Made by a program: the position numbers and the translations under genes
Notes under the pieces: model-generated
Databases searched by the model: none
Seen by the model: the letters and a program-made list of their open reading frames with translations, nothing else
Told to the model about the DNA's origin: nothing
Shown here: positions 17,812-26,623 of the stretch, in pieces
Layout: each line of letters opens with the position of its first letter
Position numbering within the stretch: position 1 is the first letter of the stretch
From: Actinomadura sp. NBRC 104425
GTDB lineage: Bacteria; Actinomycetota; Actinomycetes; Streptosporangiales; Streptosporangiaceae
Direction of reading: 5' to 3'
NCBI RefSeq assembly: GCF_030269545.1
Contig: NZ_BSTN01000005.1
Span: 248,001 to 312,000, forward strand
DNA: 64,000 nt

Positions 17812-20103
17812 GTGACACGCGCACTTGACGGACTGCGGGTGGTGGACTTCGGCCAATGGCTGGCCGGACCGCTGCTGGCGGCCTGGCTGGCCGACGCCGG
17901 CGCCGACGTCGTCCGCGTCGACCCGCCCGGCGGACCGCGGTGGAAGCACCCGGCCAACGCGATGCTGCAACGCGGCAAGCGGAGCATCGTCCTGAACCTG
18001 CACGACGCCGGCGACCGTGCGGTGGCACGGCGCCTCGTCGAGCGGGCCGACATCGTGGTGGAGAACTTCCGCCCCGGGGTGATGGACCGCCTCGGCCTCG
18101 GCCCCGAGCCGATGCTCGCGGCCAACCCCCGGCTGCTCTACTGCTCCCTGCCCGGCTTCGGCTCCGACGACCCCCGCGCCGGCCTCCCGGGGTGGGAGGG
18201 CGTCGTCTCCGCCGCCGCCGGCCTGTACCTGTACCCCGGCTGCACCCCGATGGACTACATCGGCGACCGCAGCGGCGAACCGATCTACAGCGCGGTACCG
18301 GCGGCCTCGTCCTACGCGGCCATGGTGGCCGCGCACTCGGTCACCGCCGGCCTCATCGCGCGCGAGCGGACCGGTCTGGGCCAGCGCATCGAAGTCCCGT
18401 TGTTCGACGCCTGCTTCGAACTGATCGGCGCCAGCGTGATGAAGACCGATGCCCCGCGGCCGGCGGCGAAGGGCCCCCGCCTCACCAACGACATGCCTCA
18501 GCTCGGCCACTACCGGTGCGCCGACGGCAAGTGGCTGGAGCTGTGCCTGTTCCAGGACAAGCACCTGCGGTGGTTCGCCGAGACCTTCCTGCCGCAGGAG
18601 TACATCGACGACGGCATGGCGGACCCCGAGCGCATGCTCACCGACAGGGAGCTGCAGGAGCGGGCCCGCAGGCGCTACGCCGAGCTGTTCGCGACCCGTC
18701 CCGCACGGGAGTGGGAGATCGCCATCAACGAGGAGAGCGGCGCATCCGCCGCCCTCTGCCAGAGCACGGAGGACTGGCTCACCCGCGACTCGCACGCCCG
18801 CGACTCCGGAGCGGTCATCGAACTCGACGACCCCGAGCTCGGCCGCACCGCGCAGGCCGGTTTCCCGATCCGCATGTCCGCCACGCCCCCCGGGGTGTCC
18901 TTCCCCCGGCGTCCTCTCGACGCCGACCGCGAGGATATCCTCGCCGAGCTGGACCGCCCGGCGCCGGCCCCGGCAAAGCCGACCGGGGAGGCCGGCAAGG
19001 CACTGGCCGGGGTCCGCGTCCTCGACGTCTCCCAAGTGCTCGCCGGGCCCACGGTCGGCCGGATCCTCGCCGAGTACGGCGCCGACGTCGTGAAGATCCA
19101 CAGCTTCGTCGACCGGCAGCTCGGCATGCACTTCTACACCAACAGCGGCAAGCGCTCGATCATGCTCGATCTCAAGAAGCCGGAGGGGATGGCCGTCTTC
19201 GAGCGCCTCGCCGACGGCATCGACGTCTTCGTGCAGAACTTCACGCGCGGTGTCGCCGACCGGATGGGCATCGGTGAGCAGGCCCTGCGGAAGCGGAACC
19301 CGGGGCTGATCTACGCCTCGATCAGCGCCTTCGGACACGAGGGCTACCGCGGCGGCTGGCGGGGGCGCGAGCAGCTCGGCCAAGGCCCCACCGGCATGCA
19401 GACCCGCCTCGGAGGCGACGGCGAACCCCTCATGGCGCCCTACCCCTACAACGACTACGGGTCGGGCAACCTCGCCGCCTTCGCCGTGCTCCTGGCTCTC
19501 TACCACCGCCTTCGAGGAGGCCGGGGCCAGCACGTCCAGTCGTCCCTCGCCCACAGCGCCACCTTCCTCCAGGTGCCGTACATGGTGGCCTTCCCCGGCC
19601 GGGTCTGGGACGAGCCGCGAGGGCAGTCCGCCAAGGGATGGGGCCCCTACGACCGGCTCTACCCCGCCGCCGACCGCTGGTTCTACCTCTGCGCCCCCGA
19701 CGGCCTCGGCGCGGTGCCGGAGCTGGCCGGCCTCGATGAACAAGAGCTGGAGACGACGTTCCGCACCGCACCGGCGCAGTCGTGGATCGACCGGCTGACC
19801 GCAGCGGGCATCAGCGCCCACGTCCTGGTCGACCAACCCGACCTCATGGACGACGAGGTGGTCCTCTCCCGCGGGCTGGCCATCGAGCGCGACCATCCCG
19901 GCTTCGGACGTGCACGGATGGCCGGCCCCTCACGCCGGTTGTCCATGACCCCGCCGGTGCCCGGAAGGCCCGTCGGTCCGCCCGGATCCGACACCCGCGC
20001 CGTGCTGACCGAACTGGGTTTCGACGCGGACGAGCTCATCGGCCGAGACGTCGCCCGCCAGGGTCTGCCCGAGGGCACGACGTTCGTAGGGATGTTCCGA
20101 TGA
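17812..20103 (+). CDS. Fused double-domain CaiB/BaiF CoA-transferase (family III)
   Basis: A 763-residue protein made of two complete family-III CoA-transferase domains in tandem. The first begins TRALDGLRVVDFGQWLAGPL and the second, around residue 395, begins GKALAGVRVLDVSQVLAGPT. Each has an AxxGADVVK/R segment and the NF(R/T)PGV/RGV motif. The usual catalytic aspartate is visible only in the second domain (D548 in YPYNDYGSGNLAA). The equivalent stretch of the first domain reads VPAASSYAAM without it. AAGGAG upstream fixes the GTG start. The family moves CoA between carboxylic acids; the substrate is unknown. Confidence 0.88.
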   Translation: MTRALDGLRVVDFGQWLAGPLLAAWLADAGADVVRVDPPGGPRWKHPANAMLQRGKRSIVLNLHDAGDRAVARRLVERADIVVENFRPGVMDRLGLGPEPMLAANPRLLYCSLPGFGSDDPRAGLPGWEGVVSAAAGLYLYPGCTPMDYIGDRSGEPIYSAVPAASSYAAMVAAHSVTAGLIARERTGLGQRIEVPLFDACFELIGASVMKTDAPRPAAKGPRLTNDMPQLGHYRCADGKWLELCLFQDKHLRWFAETFLPQEYIDDGMADPERMLTDRELQERARRRYAELFATRPAREWEIAINEESGASAALCQSTEDWLTRDSHARDSGAVIELDDPELGRTAQAGFPIRMSATPPGVSFPRRPLDADREDILAELDRPAPAPAKPTGEAGKALAGVRVLDVSQVLAGPTVGRILAEYGADVVKIHSFVDRQLGMHFYTNSGKRSIMLDLKKPEGMAVFERLADGIDVFVQNFTRGVADRMGIGEQALRKRNPGLIYASISAFGHEGYRGGWRGREQLGQGPTGMQTRLGGDGEPLMAPYPYNDYGSGNLAAFAVLLALYHRLRGGRGQHVQSSLAHSATFLQVPYMVAFPGRVWDEPRGQSAKGWGPYDRLYPAADRWFYLCAPDGLGAVPELAGLDEQELETTFRTAPAQSWIDRLTAAGISAHVLVDQPDLMDDEVVLSRGLAIERDHPGFGRARMAGPSRRLSMTPPVPGRPVGPPGSDTRAVLTELGFDADELIGRDVARQGLPEGTTFVGMFR

Positions 20104-20545
20104 CCGCTGTACCAGACACCGGTTCCGACACGGGCAGAGCGCCCGACCGAGACCGCCGGCGGCGAGCCGCAGGCGGCTTCCGGAAGGTCGCGGTCGGCGC
20201 CGCGGCCCCGGTGACCATGGTGGCGGGCATGCCCGACGGGCGGCCGCACAGGACGAGGTGAGCGCGTTCGCCCCCTCTCGACGAGCCGGCCCATCGGGTA
20301 CTCGTTCCTTCACACCGTGGTTCCGGCCTGCTCCCGCTCATCCGCGCTCCGGTTGCTTCCGGGGGACGTCCTCGGCGCGGATCGATTCCCGCCGACGCCG
20401 GCGTTCGCCCGCGAGGGCACCGACCACGGCCTGCCGCGGTGGCCGGGCGTTTCGGGCCGACGCCTGCCGGGTCCGACCGGTTCGTCGTCGATGGGGGCCA
20501 TGTCGCCGTCCTGGACGGCGACATGGCCGCCCGTACCAGCCCTGC
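20100..20545 (+). pseudogene. Flavin reductase family protein, decayed
   Basis: Homology to the flavin reductase at 12852 runs through changing frames. The first piece is FRKVAVGAAAPVTMVAGMPD then GRPHRTR. The next is VSAFAPS. Further along come GDVLGADR, AFAREG, TDHGLPRWPGV, and finally DRFVVDGGHVAVLDGDMAA. These match the family order from N- to C-terminus. The ATG at 20100 overlaps the stop of the CoA transferase (ATGA), showing it was an operon member. Multiple frameshifts destroy it; as annotated from the start it would end after 53 residues. Confidence 0.7.
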
Positions 20546-20992
20546 CGAACACCGGCGGAATGGACCGGACCTGCGGCGCCCGCACCGCCCAGACCGGGAC
20601 GGCTGCGTCCGGCGCCGCCTCAGTGCGGCCGGCTCGCGATCGCGGCACCGGGTCGGCGTCTTTGCCGGCCCGGCGTGCCGCACCGCCGGCGAAGGAATCG
20701 CGGCCACGACCGAAGGCCCGCCGCCGAAGGTGCCGCTCACGACATCCGCGCCGACCGCGTCCTTGACGGCGGCCGGTCGGCGAACCTCCCCGGCGCCCCT
20801 TGACGAGCGCTCAGGTGAAGATCAGGCGGGACGAAAGGTCCCGGCCGTATCCCACGGGCGATGGCCGGCCGGCGGCAGGGTGGGATGCTCCCGTCCTTCA
20901 TGCGGGGCCGGCACGCCCGGCCCGGTGTTCAGCTGCCCGGATGCGCGCGGGGCCGTGTGCCGCCGCTGCCCCCTTACACCTACAGTGGTTCC
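20546..20992. other. 447-bp stretch without recognisable gene
   Basis: This lies between the flavin reductase remnant and the XRE regulator. No family could be recognised on either strand. The last bases probably hold the promoter of the regulator, which may be nearly leaderless (TACAGT about 10 bases before the GTG). Confidence 0.45.
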
Positions 20993-21595
20993 GTGTCGTC
21001 GGGAAACAGCGTGGTCGCGCGCAACATGCGACTTCTGAGAGAGCAGCGGGGCATGTCGCTGGCCGAACTGGCCAGGCAGGCGGGGCTGGCCAAGCAGACG
21101 CTGTCCACGATCGAGCAGGGGTCGGGAAACCCCACCGTGGACACCCTGTTCGCGATCGCGAACGCGCTCGGCGTACCGGTGACGCGGCTGGTGGCCGAAC
21201 GCGAGCAGGTGATGGTCGTGCAACGCGGCGACGAGGTGGTGTGGCACGACCACGGCGGCTACGAGTCCCGCTCGCTCGACCACATCTACGGCTCCGGCGT
21301 GATCGAGAACTATCTGCTCCGCATCGCGCCGGGCTCCAGTGAGACCTCGCTCCCACACCCGGTCGGCACCTTGGAGCACCTGTACGTGATCAGCGGACGG
21401 GTGCGGGTCGGTCCGGTCGACCTTGCGATGGAGCTGTCCGCCGGCGACTTCGTCCGGTATCCGGGCGACCGGCCGCATGTATACGAGTCTTTGGATGGAG
21501 AGTGCCTGGTCCACCTGGTGGTGAGCGTGCCGCGGGTGCAGCCGGGCACAGGAGCGACCGGGGTCACCAGGACCCACGGCAACGGTGTGCGTTGA
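20993..21595 (+). CDS. XRE family regulator with C-terminal cupin domain
   Basis: A 200-residue regulator. The helix-turn-helix is NMRLLREQRGMSLAELARQAGLAKQTLSTIEQGSGNPTVDTLFAIANALGV. The cupin domain contains LRIAPGSSETSLPHPVGTLEHLYVISGRV and ELSAGDFVRYPGDRPHVYES. Such proteins usually sense small metabolites through the cupin. It stands at the border of the aromatic catabolic island and may control part of it, together with the IclR protein next to it. Confidence 0.88.
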   Translation: MSSGNSVVARNMRLLREQRGMSLAELARQAGLAKQTLSTIEQGSGNPTVDTLFAIANALGVPVTRLVAEREQVMVVQRGDEVVWHDHGGYESRSLDHIYGSGVIENYLLRIAPGSSETSLPHPVGTLEHLYVISGRVRVGPVDLAMELSAGDFVRYPGDRPHVYESLDGECLVHLVVSVPRVQPGTGATGVTRTHGNGVR

Positions 21596-21756
21596 TCGTT
21601 CCGGCGTGCCCGGGGATCGCGCGGCCCGGTGACGTCTCCGCCGCGCTGACACCGCCCCGCTTGCCGCAGCTCCCCCGTCGGCCATCTCCAACCAGGCCAT
21701 GACCTGCATCGTCAATTAAAATGGACGGCCATCCCAACTTGACAGACAGGGTCGCG

Positions 21757-21774
21757 ATGGACAATGCTGTCCAT
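21757..21774. promoter_or_regulatory. Inverted repeat upstream of IclR gene (site 1)
   Basis: ATGGACA-ATGC-TGTCCAT has 7-base perfect arms around 4 bases. It overlaps the region just downstream of a TTGACA hexamer at 21739-21744, so binding here would block a promoter. It is a possible operator of the IclR or XRE regulator. Confidence 0.55.
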
Positions 21775-21789
21775 TGAAATAAGTATGTT

Positions 21790-21805
21790 GTCACTTTAAA
21801 GTGAC
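21790..21805. promoter_or_regulatory. Perfect 16-base palindrome upstream of IclR gene (site 2)
   Basis: GTCACTTTAAAGTGAC is a perfect palindrome 20 bases before the IclR start, in a locally AT-rich spot. It is a likely autoregulatory operator. Confidence 0.6.
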
Positions 21806-21825
21806 GCCCCCCTCCGGAGACCATC

Positions 21826-22707
21826 ATGAGCACGCCCGCACCTCGTGATGACCGTGCGGCGGTCGAGAAGGCCGTCAGTCTGCTGGCCTCCTTCGGCGAC
21901 CAGACGAACGCCGGGCTGGGCGTGAGCGAACTGGCCAGACGCGCCGCGCTGAGCAAGTCGACCGCGTTCCGGCTGCTGGGAATCCTGGAACGCAACGGGG
22001 TCGTCGAGAAGGTCGGACGCAAGTACCGCCTGGGCGAGCGGCTGTACGAGCTGGGCAGCAAGGTGTACGACCCCGACCACGACCGGATCCGCGACGCGCT
22101 CACCCCGTTTCTCGCGGACCTGTACGAGCTGACCCACGAGACCGTCCATCTGGCGGCCCTGCACGGAACCGACGTGGTCTATCTGGCGAAGCTCTACGGC
22201 CACCGGCAGGTGCGGTCCCCGTCACGCATCGGCGGCCGGGTGCCCGCCTACTGCACGGCGGTGGGCAAGGTGCTGCTGGCCTACGACCATGAGGCCCTGG
22301 AGCGGGTGCTGCGGGCCGAGCTGCAGCCACTGACACCGAACACCATCACCGATCCCGACCGGCTCGCCGCAGAGATCGCCAAGGTGCGCGCCGAGGGCGT
22401 GGCGTTCGACGACGAGGAGGCGACACCCGGTCTCAGCTGCATCGCCGTCCCCGTTCTCGGACACGGCGGCAGGGCCGTGGCCGCCATGTCCGTATCCACG
22501 GCCACCGGCCGCCTCAACACCAGGGCGCAGGCTCCCACCCTGCGCCGGGTGAGCGCGGCTGCGGCCCAGCACCTCATGCGCGTCCGACGGCGGCCCGCCC
22601 CTGTGCGCGCCATCGCCGGAACCACGCTCACCGGGTGCGCCCACAGGGATGCTCGGCAGCCTGAATCGCCGGAGTACCGGGCCGTCCCGGTCACCGGTGC
22701 GCGATGA
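21826..22707 (+). CDS. IclR family transcriptional regulator
   Basis: A 293-residue IclR protein. The winged helix is VEKAVSLLASFGDQTNAGLGVSELARRAALSKSTAFRLLGILERNGVVEKVG. The effector domain contains YELTHETVHLAALHGTDVVYLAKLYG, RVPAYCTAVGKVLLAY, and near the end TPGLSCIAVPVLGHGGRAVAAMSVS. IclR proteins commonly control aromatic catabolism. A CTCCGGAGA ribosome-binding region precedes the ATG. The C-terminal ~40 residues are an unusual basic tail. Confidence 0.9.
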   Translation: MSTPAPRDDRAAVEKAVSLLASFGDQTNAGLGVSELARRAALSKSTAFRLLGILERNGVVEKVGRKYRLGERLYELGSKVYDPDHDRIRDALTPFLADLYELTHETVHLAALHGTDVVYLAKLYGHRQVRSPSRIGGRVPAYCTAVGKVLLAYDHEALERVLRAELQPLTPNTITDPDRLAAEIAKVRAEGVAFDDEEATPGLSCIAVPVLGHGGRAVAAMSVSTATGRLNTRAQAPTLRRVSAAAAQHLMRVRRRPAPVRAIAGTTLTGCAHRDARQPESPEYRAVPVTGAR

Positions 22708-22725
22708 GCGGATCCCGCCCCGAGA

Positions 22726-22765
22726 GCATGCGGGGCCGCCCGACGCGTCGGGCGGCCCCGCATGC
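22726..22765. terminator. 40-base perfect palindrome, bidirectional terminator
   Basis: Two 20-base arms, starting GCATGCGGGGCCGCCC and meeting at ACG/CGT, form a perfect palindrome. It lies between the convergent ends of the IclR gene and the gene at 22867. It is a strong GC-rich hairpin typical of actinomycete terminators, with no T-tract. Confidence 0.75.
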
Positions 22766-22866
22766 CGAGGCGGTCAGGGGATCACGGCGAGCGGCGGGAG
22801 GAGTCGTACCTGGATGCGGCGCCCGCCCGACCACGGACGGGCGGGGACCGTGCAGCGCGCGGGCGG

Positions 22867-23325
22867 TCAGGTCTCCGGGACGTGATCGAGATCGATGTCG
22901 GTCCTGGTCACCCAGTCGGGCTCGACCACCAGCAGGCTCAACTGCCGGTCGGCCAGGTCGACGTCGACGACGCGGCGGAAGCCGGCGCACTCGGCGGCGG
23001 CCACCTGATCCGCATCGCCTTCCGGTGCGGCGTACACCACCCTCCGGCACTCGGGGTCGGCCCGTTGCACGGCCTCGGCCAGCTCCCGGAGCAGCGCGGT
23101 CAGCGCTTCGTCCGCCACAGCGTCGGTGACCTGCACCTCCACGTCCCGGGCGCCCACCGGGTAGGCGTCGCGGAGGCGCCCGGCGGCACAGCGCTCCACG
23201 TGCACGCCGGCATCGACACCGCCGTCCCTCAGGCGGAGCCGCCCGGAGCAGCGTTTCCAGTCCTCCACCGCGACCTGCCATCCGCCCTCGAGATGGAGGA
23301 CGGGAATCGGCGGCACCTCGGTCAT
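22867..23325 (-). CDS. Hypothetical protein, GNAT-like
   Basis: A 152-residue protein starting MTEVPPIPVLHLEGGWQVAV. Segments such as EALTALLRELAEAVQRADPECRRVVYAAPEGDADQVAAAECAGFRRVVDVDLADRQLSLLVVEP look like the C-terminal half of a GNAT acyltransferase fold. The acetyl-CoA loop is not clear. It follows the CoA ligase with a 1-base gap and ends the leftward aromatic operon. Its role in that pathway is unknown. Confidence 0.6.
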   Translation of the reverse strand: MTEVPPIPVLHLEGGWQVAVEDWKRCSGRLRLRDGGVDAGVHVERCAAGRLRDAYPVGARDVEVQVTDAVADEALTALLRELAEAVQRADPECRRVVYAAPEGDADQVAAAECAGFRRVVDVDLADRQLSLLVVEPDWVTRTDIDLDHVPET

Positions 23326-23326
23326 G

Positions 23327-24913
23327 TCAGCTCCCCTCGCCGACCAGCCGGCGGATGGCGACCTTGTCCAGCTTGCCGGACGCGTTCCTCGGCACGTCCT
23401 GGACGATCTTCAGCCTTCTGGGCAGCTTGTACCTGGCCAGATGACGGGCGGCGTGCTCGCGCACGTCCTCCAGGGTGATCGTCGCCCCTTCGGCCGGCTT
23501 GACCACCGCGACGACGGTCTCGCCCCACTGCTCGTCGGGCGCTGCGACGACGGCGGCGTCGGCGACGCCCGGCATGGCGGCCAGCACCCGCTCGACCTCG
23601 GCCGGGTAGACGTTCTCACCGCCGCTGATGATCATGTCTTTGAGCCGGTCGACGATGTAGAGGTAGCCGTCCTCGTCGAGATGGCCGACGTCGCCGGAGT
23701 GGAACCAGCCGGCGTCGTCGAACGCGGCGGCGGTGGCCTCGGGGTTCTCCCAGTAGCCCGGGGTGACGTTCGGTCCGCGTACGACGATCTCCCCGGGCAC
23801 GCCCGCTTCCACGGGCCGGTTGGTCGCCGGGTCGACGACCCGCACCTGTGTGTACGGCATCGGGATGCCGGCGGAGCCGAGTTTGGCGAGGGTGTGCTCG
23901 ACCGGCAGATGGGTCGCGAACGGTGCGGTCTCGGTGAGCCCCCATGCCTGTTGCAGGTGGATGCCGTGCTCGGCGTACAGCTCGATCAGGGACGGCGGCA
24001 CGGGTGCACCGGCGACGACGATCGTGCGCAGGCTGCTGAGATCGGCGTCGAAGACCCCGGGCACGCGGGCGAGTGCGGCCAGCATGGCGGGCACCGCGAA
24101 CATGGAGTTCACCCGGTGGGCCACCAGGTCGTCCAGACACGTCTTCGGGTCGAAGGAACGCCGGACGACCACGGTGCCGCCGCGGACCAGCGTGCGCAGC
24201 GCGAAGCTGTTGAGCGCCCCGATGTGGAAGAGCGGCGCCGCCGCGTACGTCACGTCGCCGCGACGGGTGTCGAGCATGGTGTCCACGTTGACGGAGTTCC
24301 ACCAAGCGTTGCCGTAGGTCAGGATGACGCCCTTGGGCAGGCCGGTGGTGCCGGAGGTGAACATCAGGATCGCCGGATCGTCGAAGCCCTTGGCCGCCAC
24401 CGACGAAACCGGCGGGGCCGCGGCGATGAGGCCGGACCAGGGCTCCCAACCGTCGGCGGCCTCGGCGGCGGGCACCTGCGGGTCGTCGTCCACCAGGAGG
24501 AACCGCCTGAGCGCGGTCCCGCCGCGGACCTTGTCGACGCCGGCGCGGTGCGCCTCCTCGCACACGATCGTGCCGGCGCCGCTCTTGCGCAGGACCTGTT
24601 CCAGCTCCGGTTCGGCGAGGCGGAAGTTGACCGGCACGAAGATGGCGCCGAGCCGGAACGAGGCCAGCATCGCGACCACGAACGAGGCGCTGTTCAGCCC
24701 GAGGTAGGCGACCCGGTCACCGGCTGCGACACCGCCGCGCGACAGCACGGTCGCCAGCCGCGCCGCCTTGTCGTCAAGCTGGGCGTAGGTGAGGTCTCCG
24801 CCTTCGTAGCGGATGACGGTGACGTCGCCGTGGTGGCGGGCGTTGCGCGCGACCGCGGACGCGGGGTTGACGTCGACGTTGAGGCCGGAGTTGGCCGGGT
24901 GGGGGTGGGGCAC
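23327..24913 (-). CDS. Acyl-CoA synthetase (AMP-forming), FadD/aryl-CoA ligase type
   Basis: A 528-residue adenylate-forming enzyme. P-loop A3 is ILMFTSGTTGLPKGVILTYGN, A5 is LQQAWGLTETAP, the hinge motif is WFHSGDVGHLDEDGYLYIVDRLKDMIISGGENVYP, and the catalytic lysine lies in RNASGKLDKVAIRR. It probably activates an aromatic or phenylpropanoid acid, or a side-chain acid released by the ring-cleavage pathway, to its CoA thioester. It sits 10 bases behind the diol dehydrogenase gene. Confidence 0.9.
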   Translation of the reverse strand: MPHPHPANSGLNVDVNPASAVARNARHHGDVTVIRYEGGDLTYAQLDDKAARLATVLSRGGVAAGDRVAYLGLNSASFVVAMLASFRLGAIFVPVNFRLAEPELEQVLRKSGAGTIVCEEAHRAGVDKVRGGTALRRFLLVDDDPQVPAAEAADGWEPWSGLIAAAPPVSSVAAKGFDDPAILMFTSGTTGLPKGVILTYGNAWWNSVNVDTMLDTRRGDVTYAAAPLFHIGALNSFALRTLVRGGTVVVRRSFDPKTCLDDLVAHRVNSMFAVPAMLAALARVPGVFDADLSSLRTIVVAGAPVPPSLIELYAEHGIHLQQAWGLTETAPFATHLPVEHTLAKLGSAGIPMPYTQVRVVDPATNRPVEAGVPGEIVVRGPNVTPGYWENPEATAAAFDDAGWFHSGDVGHLDEDGYLYIVDRLKDMIISGGENVYPAEVERVLAAMPGVADAAVVAAPDEQWGETVVAVVKPAEGATITLEDVREHAARHLARYKLPRRLKIVQDVPRNASGKLDKVAIRRLVGEGS

Positions 24914-24923
24914 GGTCGTCTCC

Positions 24924-25757
24924 TCAGAGGTGGTCGCCGCCGGCGGCGCGGGCGAACCCCCGAACGCCGATGCCGCCGTCGACCTGGATCGCGTGTCCGG
25001 TGATGGGCCCGCTCTGCTCGCGGGCGGCCAGCAGCACGTAGGGTGCGGTGAAGTCGCGCGGGTCGGTGCTGGAGTCGTGCAGCGGAATGGGCGGCGGCGG
25101 GGCGTCGGGCCGCTTCTTGGCGAAGGACGCTCCGATCGAGCGGTCCCGCATGCCCAGCGCCTCGGGGCCGCGCAGGTCGGTGTTCATTCCTCCGCAGGCG
25201 ACGCCGTTCACCCGCACCTTGGGGGCGAGTTCGTAGGCGAGCTCGCGCATGAGGCCGAGGCAGGCGTGCTTGCTGGCGGTGTAGAGCGGACCGCCGCCGT
25301 TGGTGTAGAAGGACGCGTTGGACAACGTCATCACGATGCTGCCGCGCGTCTTCACCAGCTCGGGCCAGGCGGCCTCGGCCGCGAGCAGGTAGCCCTTGAC
25401 GTTGATGGAGAACACCTCGTCGAAGGCGGTGTCCAGCTCCTCGGCGGACAGGCGGGTGAGCTGACGGTGGTAGTCCCACACTCCGGCGTTGGCCACAAGG
25501 GTGTCCAGCTTGCCGAAGCGCTCCACGGTCTCGGCCACGGCGGTGTGCAGCCGGCCGGAATCGCGGACGTCGCCGGTGACCGCGTGCATCCTGGACGGGT
25601 CGGCCGCGGACCGCACGACCTCCGCGAGCTGGTCGCCGTCCCGGCCGAAGACCGTGACCGCGGCGCCCTCGGCCAGGAAGCGTTCGGCGACGGCACGGCC
25701 GATGCCCGAGCCGCCCCCGGTGATGAGGGCGGCGTACCCCTCCAGCCAACCGCTCAT
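24924..25757 (-). CDS. SDR family cis-dihydrodiol dehydrogenase (BphB/HcaB-like)
   Basis: A 277-residue short-chain dehydrogenase. The NAD site is ALITGGGSGIGRAVAERF, NAG lies in LVANAGVWDYHR, the catalytic serine is in MTLSNASFYTNGGGPL, and YTASK is the Tyr-Lys pair. NGVACGGMNTDLRGPEALGM is characteristic of the BphB/HcaB subgroup, which oxidises cis-dihydrodiols to catechols. This fits its place directly downstream of the ring-hydroxylating dioxygenase and ring-fission hydrolase genes. It overlaps the hydrolase gene by 4 bases. Confidence 0.88.
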   Translation of the reverse strand: MSGWLEGYAALITGGGSGIGRAVAERFLAEGAAVTVFGRDGDQLAEVVRSAADPSRMHAVTGDVRDSGRLHTAVAETVERFGKLDTLVANAGVWDYHRQLTRLSAEELDTAFDEVFSINVKGYLLAAEAAWPELVKTRGSIVMTLSNASFYTNGGGPLYTASKHACLGLMRELAYELAPKVRVNGVACGGMNTDLRGPEALGMRDRSIGASFAKKRPDAPPPPIPLHDSSTDPRDFTAPYVLLAAREQSGPITGHAIQVDGGIGVRGFARAAGGDHL

Positions 25758-26623
25758 GACCGCCCCGTCAGGAAGCCGGTGACCAATTCCTCGAACTCGC
25801 GCTGCCTCTCGAGCTGGACCCAGTGACCGCAGCGGCCGAAGACGTGCAGTTGCACGTCGCGGATCTGCCTGAGCATGAGCTGGGCGCCGTCGAGGGTGAT
25901 CGTGCGGTCGTCGCGCCCCCACAGCAGCAGCGTCGGCGCCTTGATCTTGTGCAGGTCCCGCCAGAGCGGGTCCATGCCGCCGCGCTTGGCGAATGCGGCG
26001 TTGTAGCGGTGGTAGAAGGCGATGTGGCTCTCGTCGAGCGACGCCTCGTAGCGCGCGCGGACGACGTCGGCGCCGAACTTCTTGTGGTCGAAGACCATGG
26101 TGCGGATGAAGGCGGCCATCTTCTTCTCGCTCGGCCCGTCGCCGTTGAAGTAGCGGTACATCGCCTTCTGCCCCTCGGTCGGGGTGGGCCCGAACGGGAG
26201 CCAGCCGCCGCCGGGGGCCATCAGCACCAGCCGGTCGACCCGGTCCGGGCGCTGCTGGGCCATGGCGATCGCGGCGGCGCCGCCCAGGCTGTTGCCCAGC
26301 AGGTGGAAGGTGCCGATGCCGAGCGCGTCGAGCGCCTGGAAGAGGGCGTCCACCGTGATCTCGGTGATCGACCGTTCGTCCAGGTCCTGCTCGGTGGGCC
26401 GGTAGCTGCCCCCGAAGCCGGGCTGGTCGGGCAGCACGACGCGGAAGCGGCGGGACAAGGCCGGCAGGTTCTGGTGGTAGTTGCCGATGCCGGAGGCGCC
26501 CGGGCCGCCGCCGTGCAGCATCACCAGCACCGGCCCCTCGCCCACCTCGGCCACGGCGATCTCGCCGAGGGACGTGGACACCTGGTGCTGCTTGAGGTCG
26601 AGGTCGGTCACGGGGGTTCCCAT
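25754..26623 (-). CDS. Meta-cleavage product hydrolase (BphD/HsaD/MhpC-like alpha/beta hydrolase)
   Basis: A 289-residue C-C bond hydrolase. VMLHGGGPGASGIGNYHQNL is the diagnostic oxyanion segment of the BphD/HsaD/MhpC group. The nucleophile is in LLGNSLGGAAAIAMA, the acid in LLWGRDDRTITLDG, and the histidine in VFGRCGHWVQLERQREF. It would split the ring-opened dienoate to a 2-hydroxy-dienoic acid (substrate of the hydratase at 32213) and a carboxylic acid. Its ATG overlaps the stop of the dioxygenase beta gene by one base. Confidence 0.9.
   Translation of the reverse strand: MGTPVTDLDLKQHQVSTSLGEIAVAEVGEGPVLVMLHGGGPGASGIGNYHQNLPALSRRFRVVLPDQPGFGGSYRPTEQDLDERSITEITVDALFQALDALGIGTFHLLGNSLGGAAAIAMAQQRPDRVDRLVLMAPGGGWLPFGPTPTEGQKAMYRYFNGDGPSEKKMAAFIRTMVFDHKKFGADVVRARYEASLDESHIAFYHRYNAAFAKRGGMDPLWRDLHKIKAPTLLLWGRDDRTITLDGAQLMLRQIRDVQLHVFGRCGHWVQLERQREFEELVTGFLTGRS

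Noticed and set aside
17674..19896. A 740-residue reverse-strand open frame opposite the CoA transferase
   Set aside because: High-GC third-position shadow. The forward frame has clear CaiB motifs and a ribosome-binding site.
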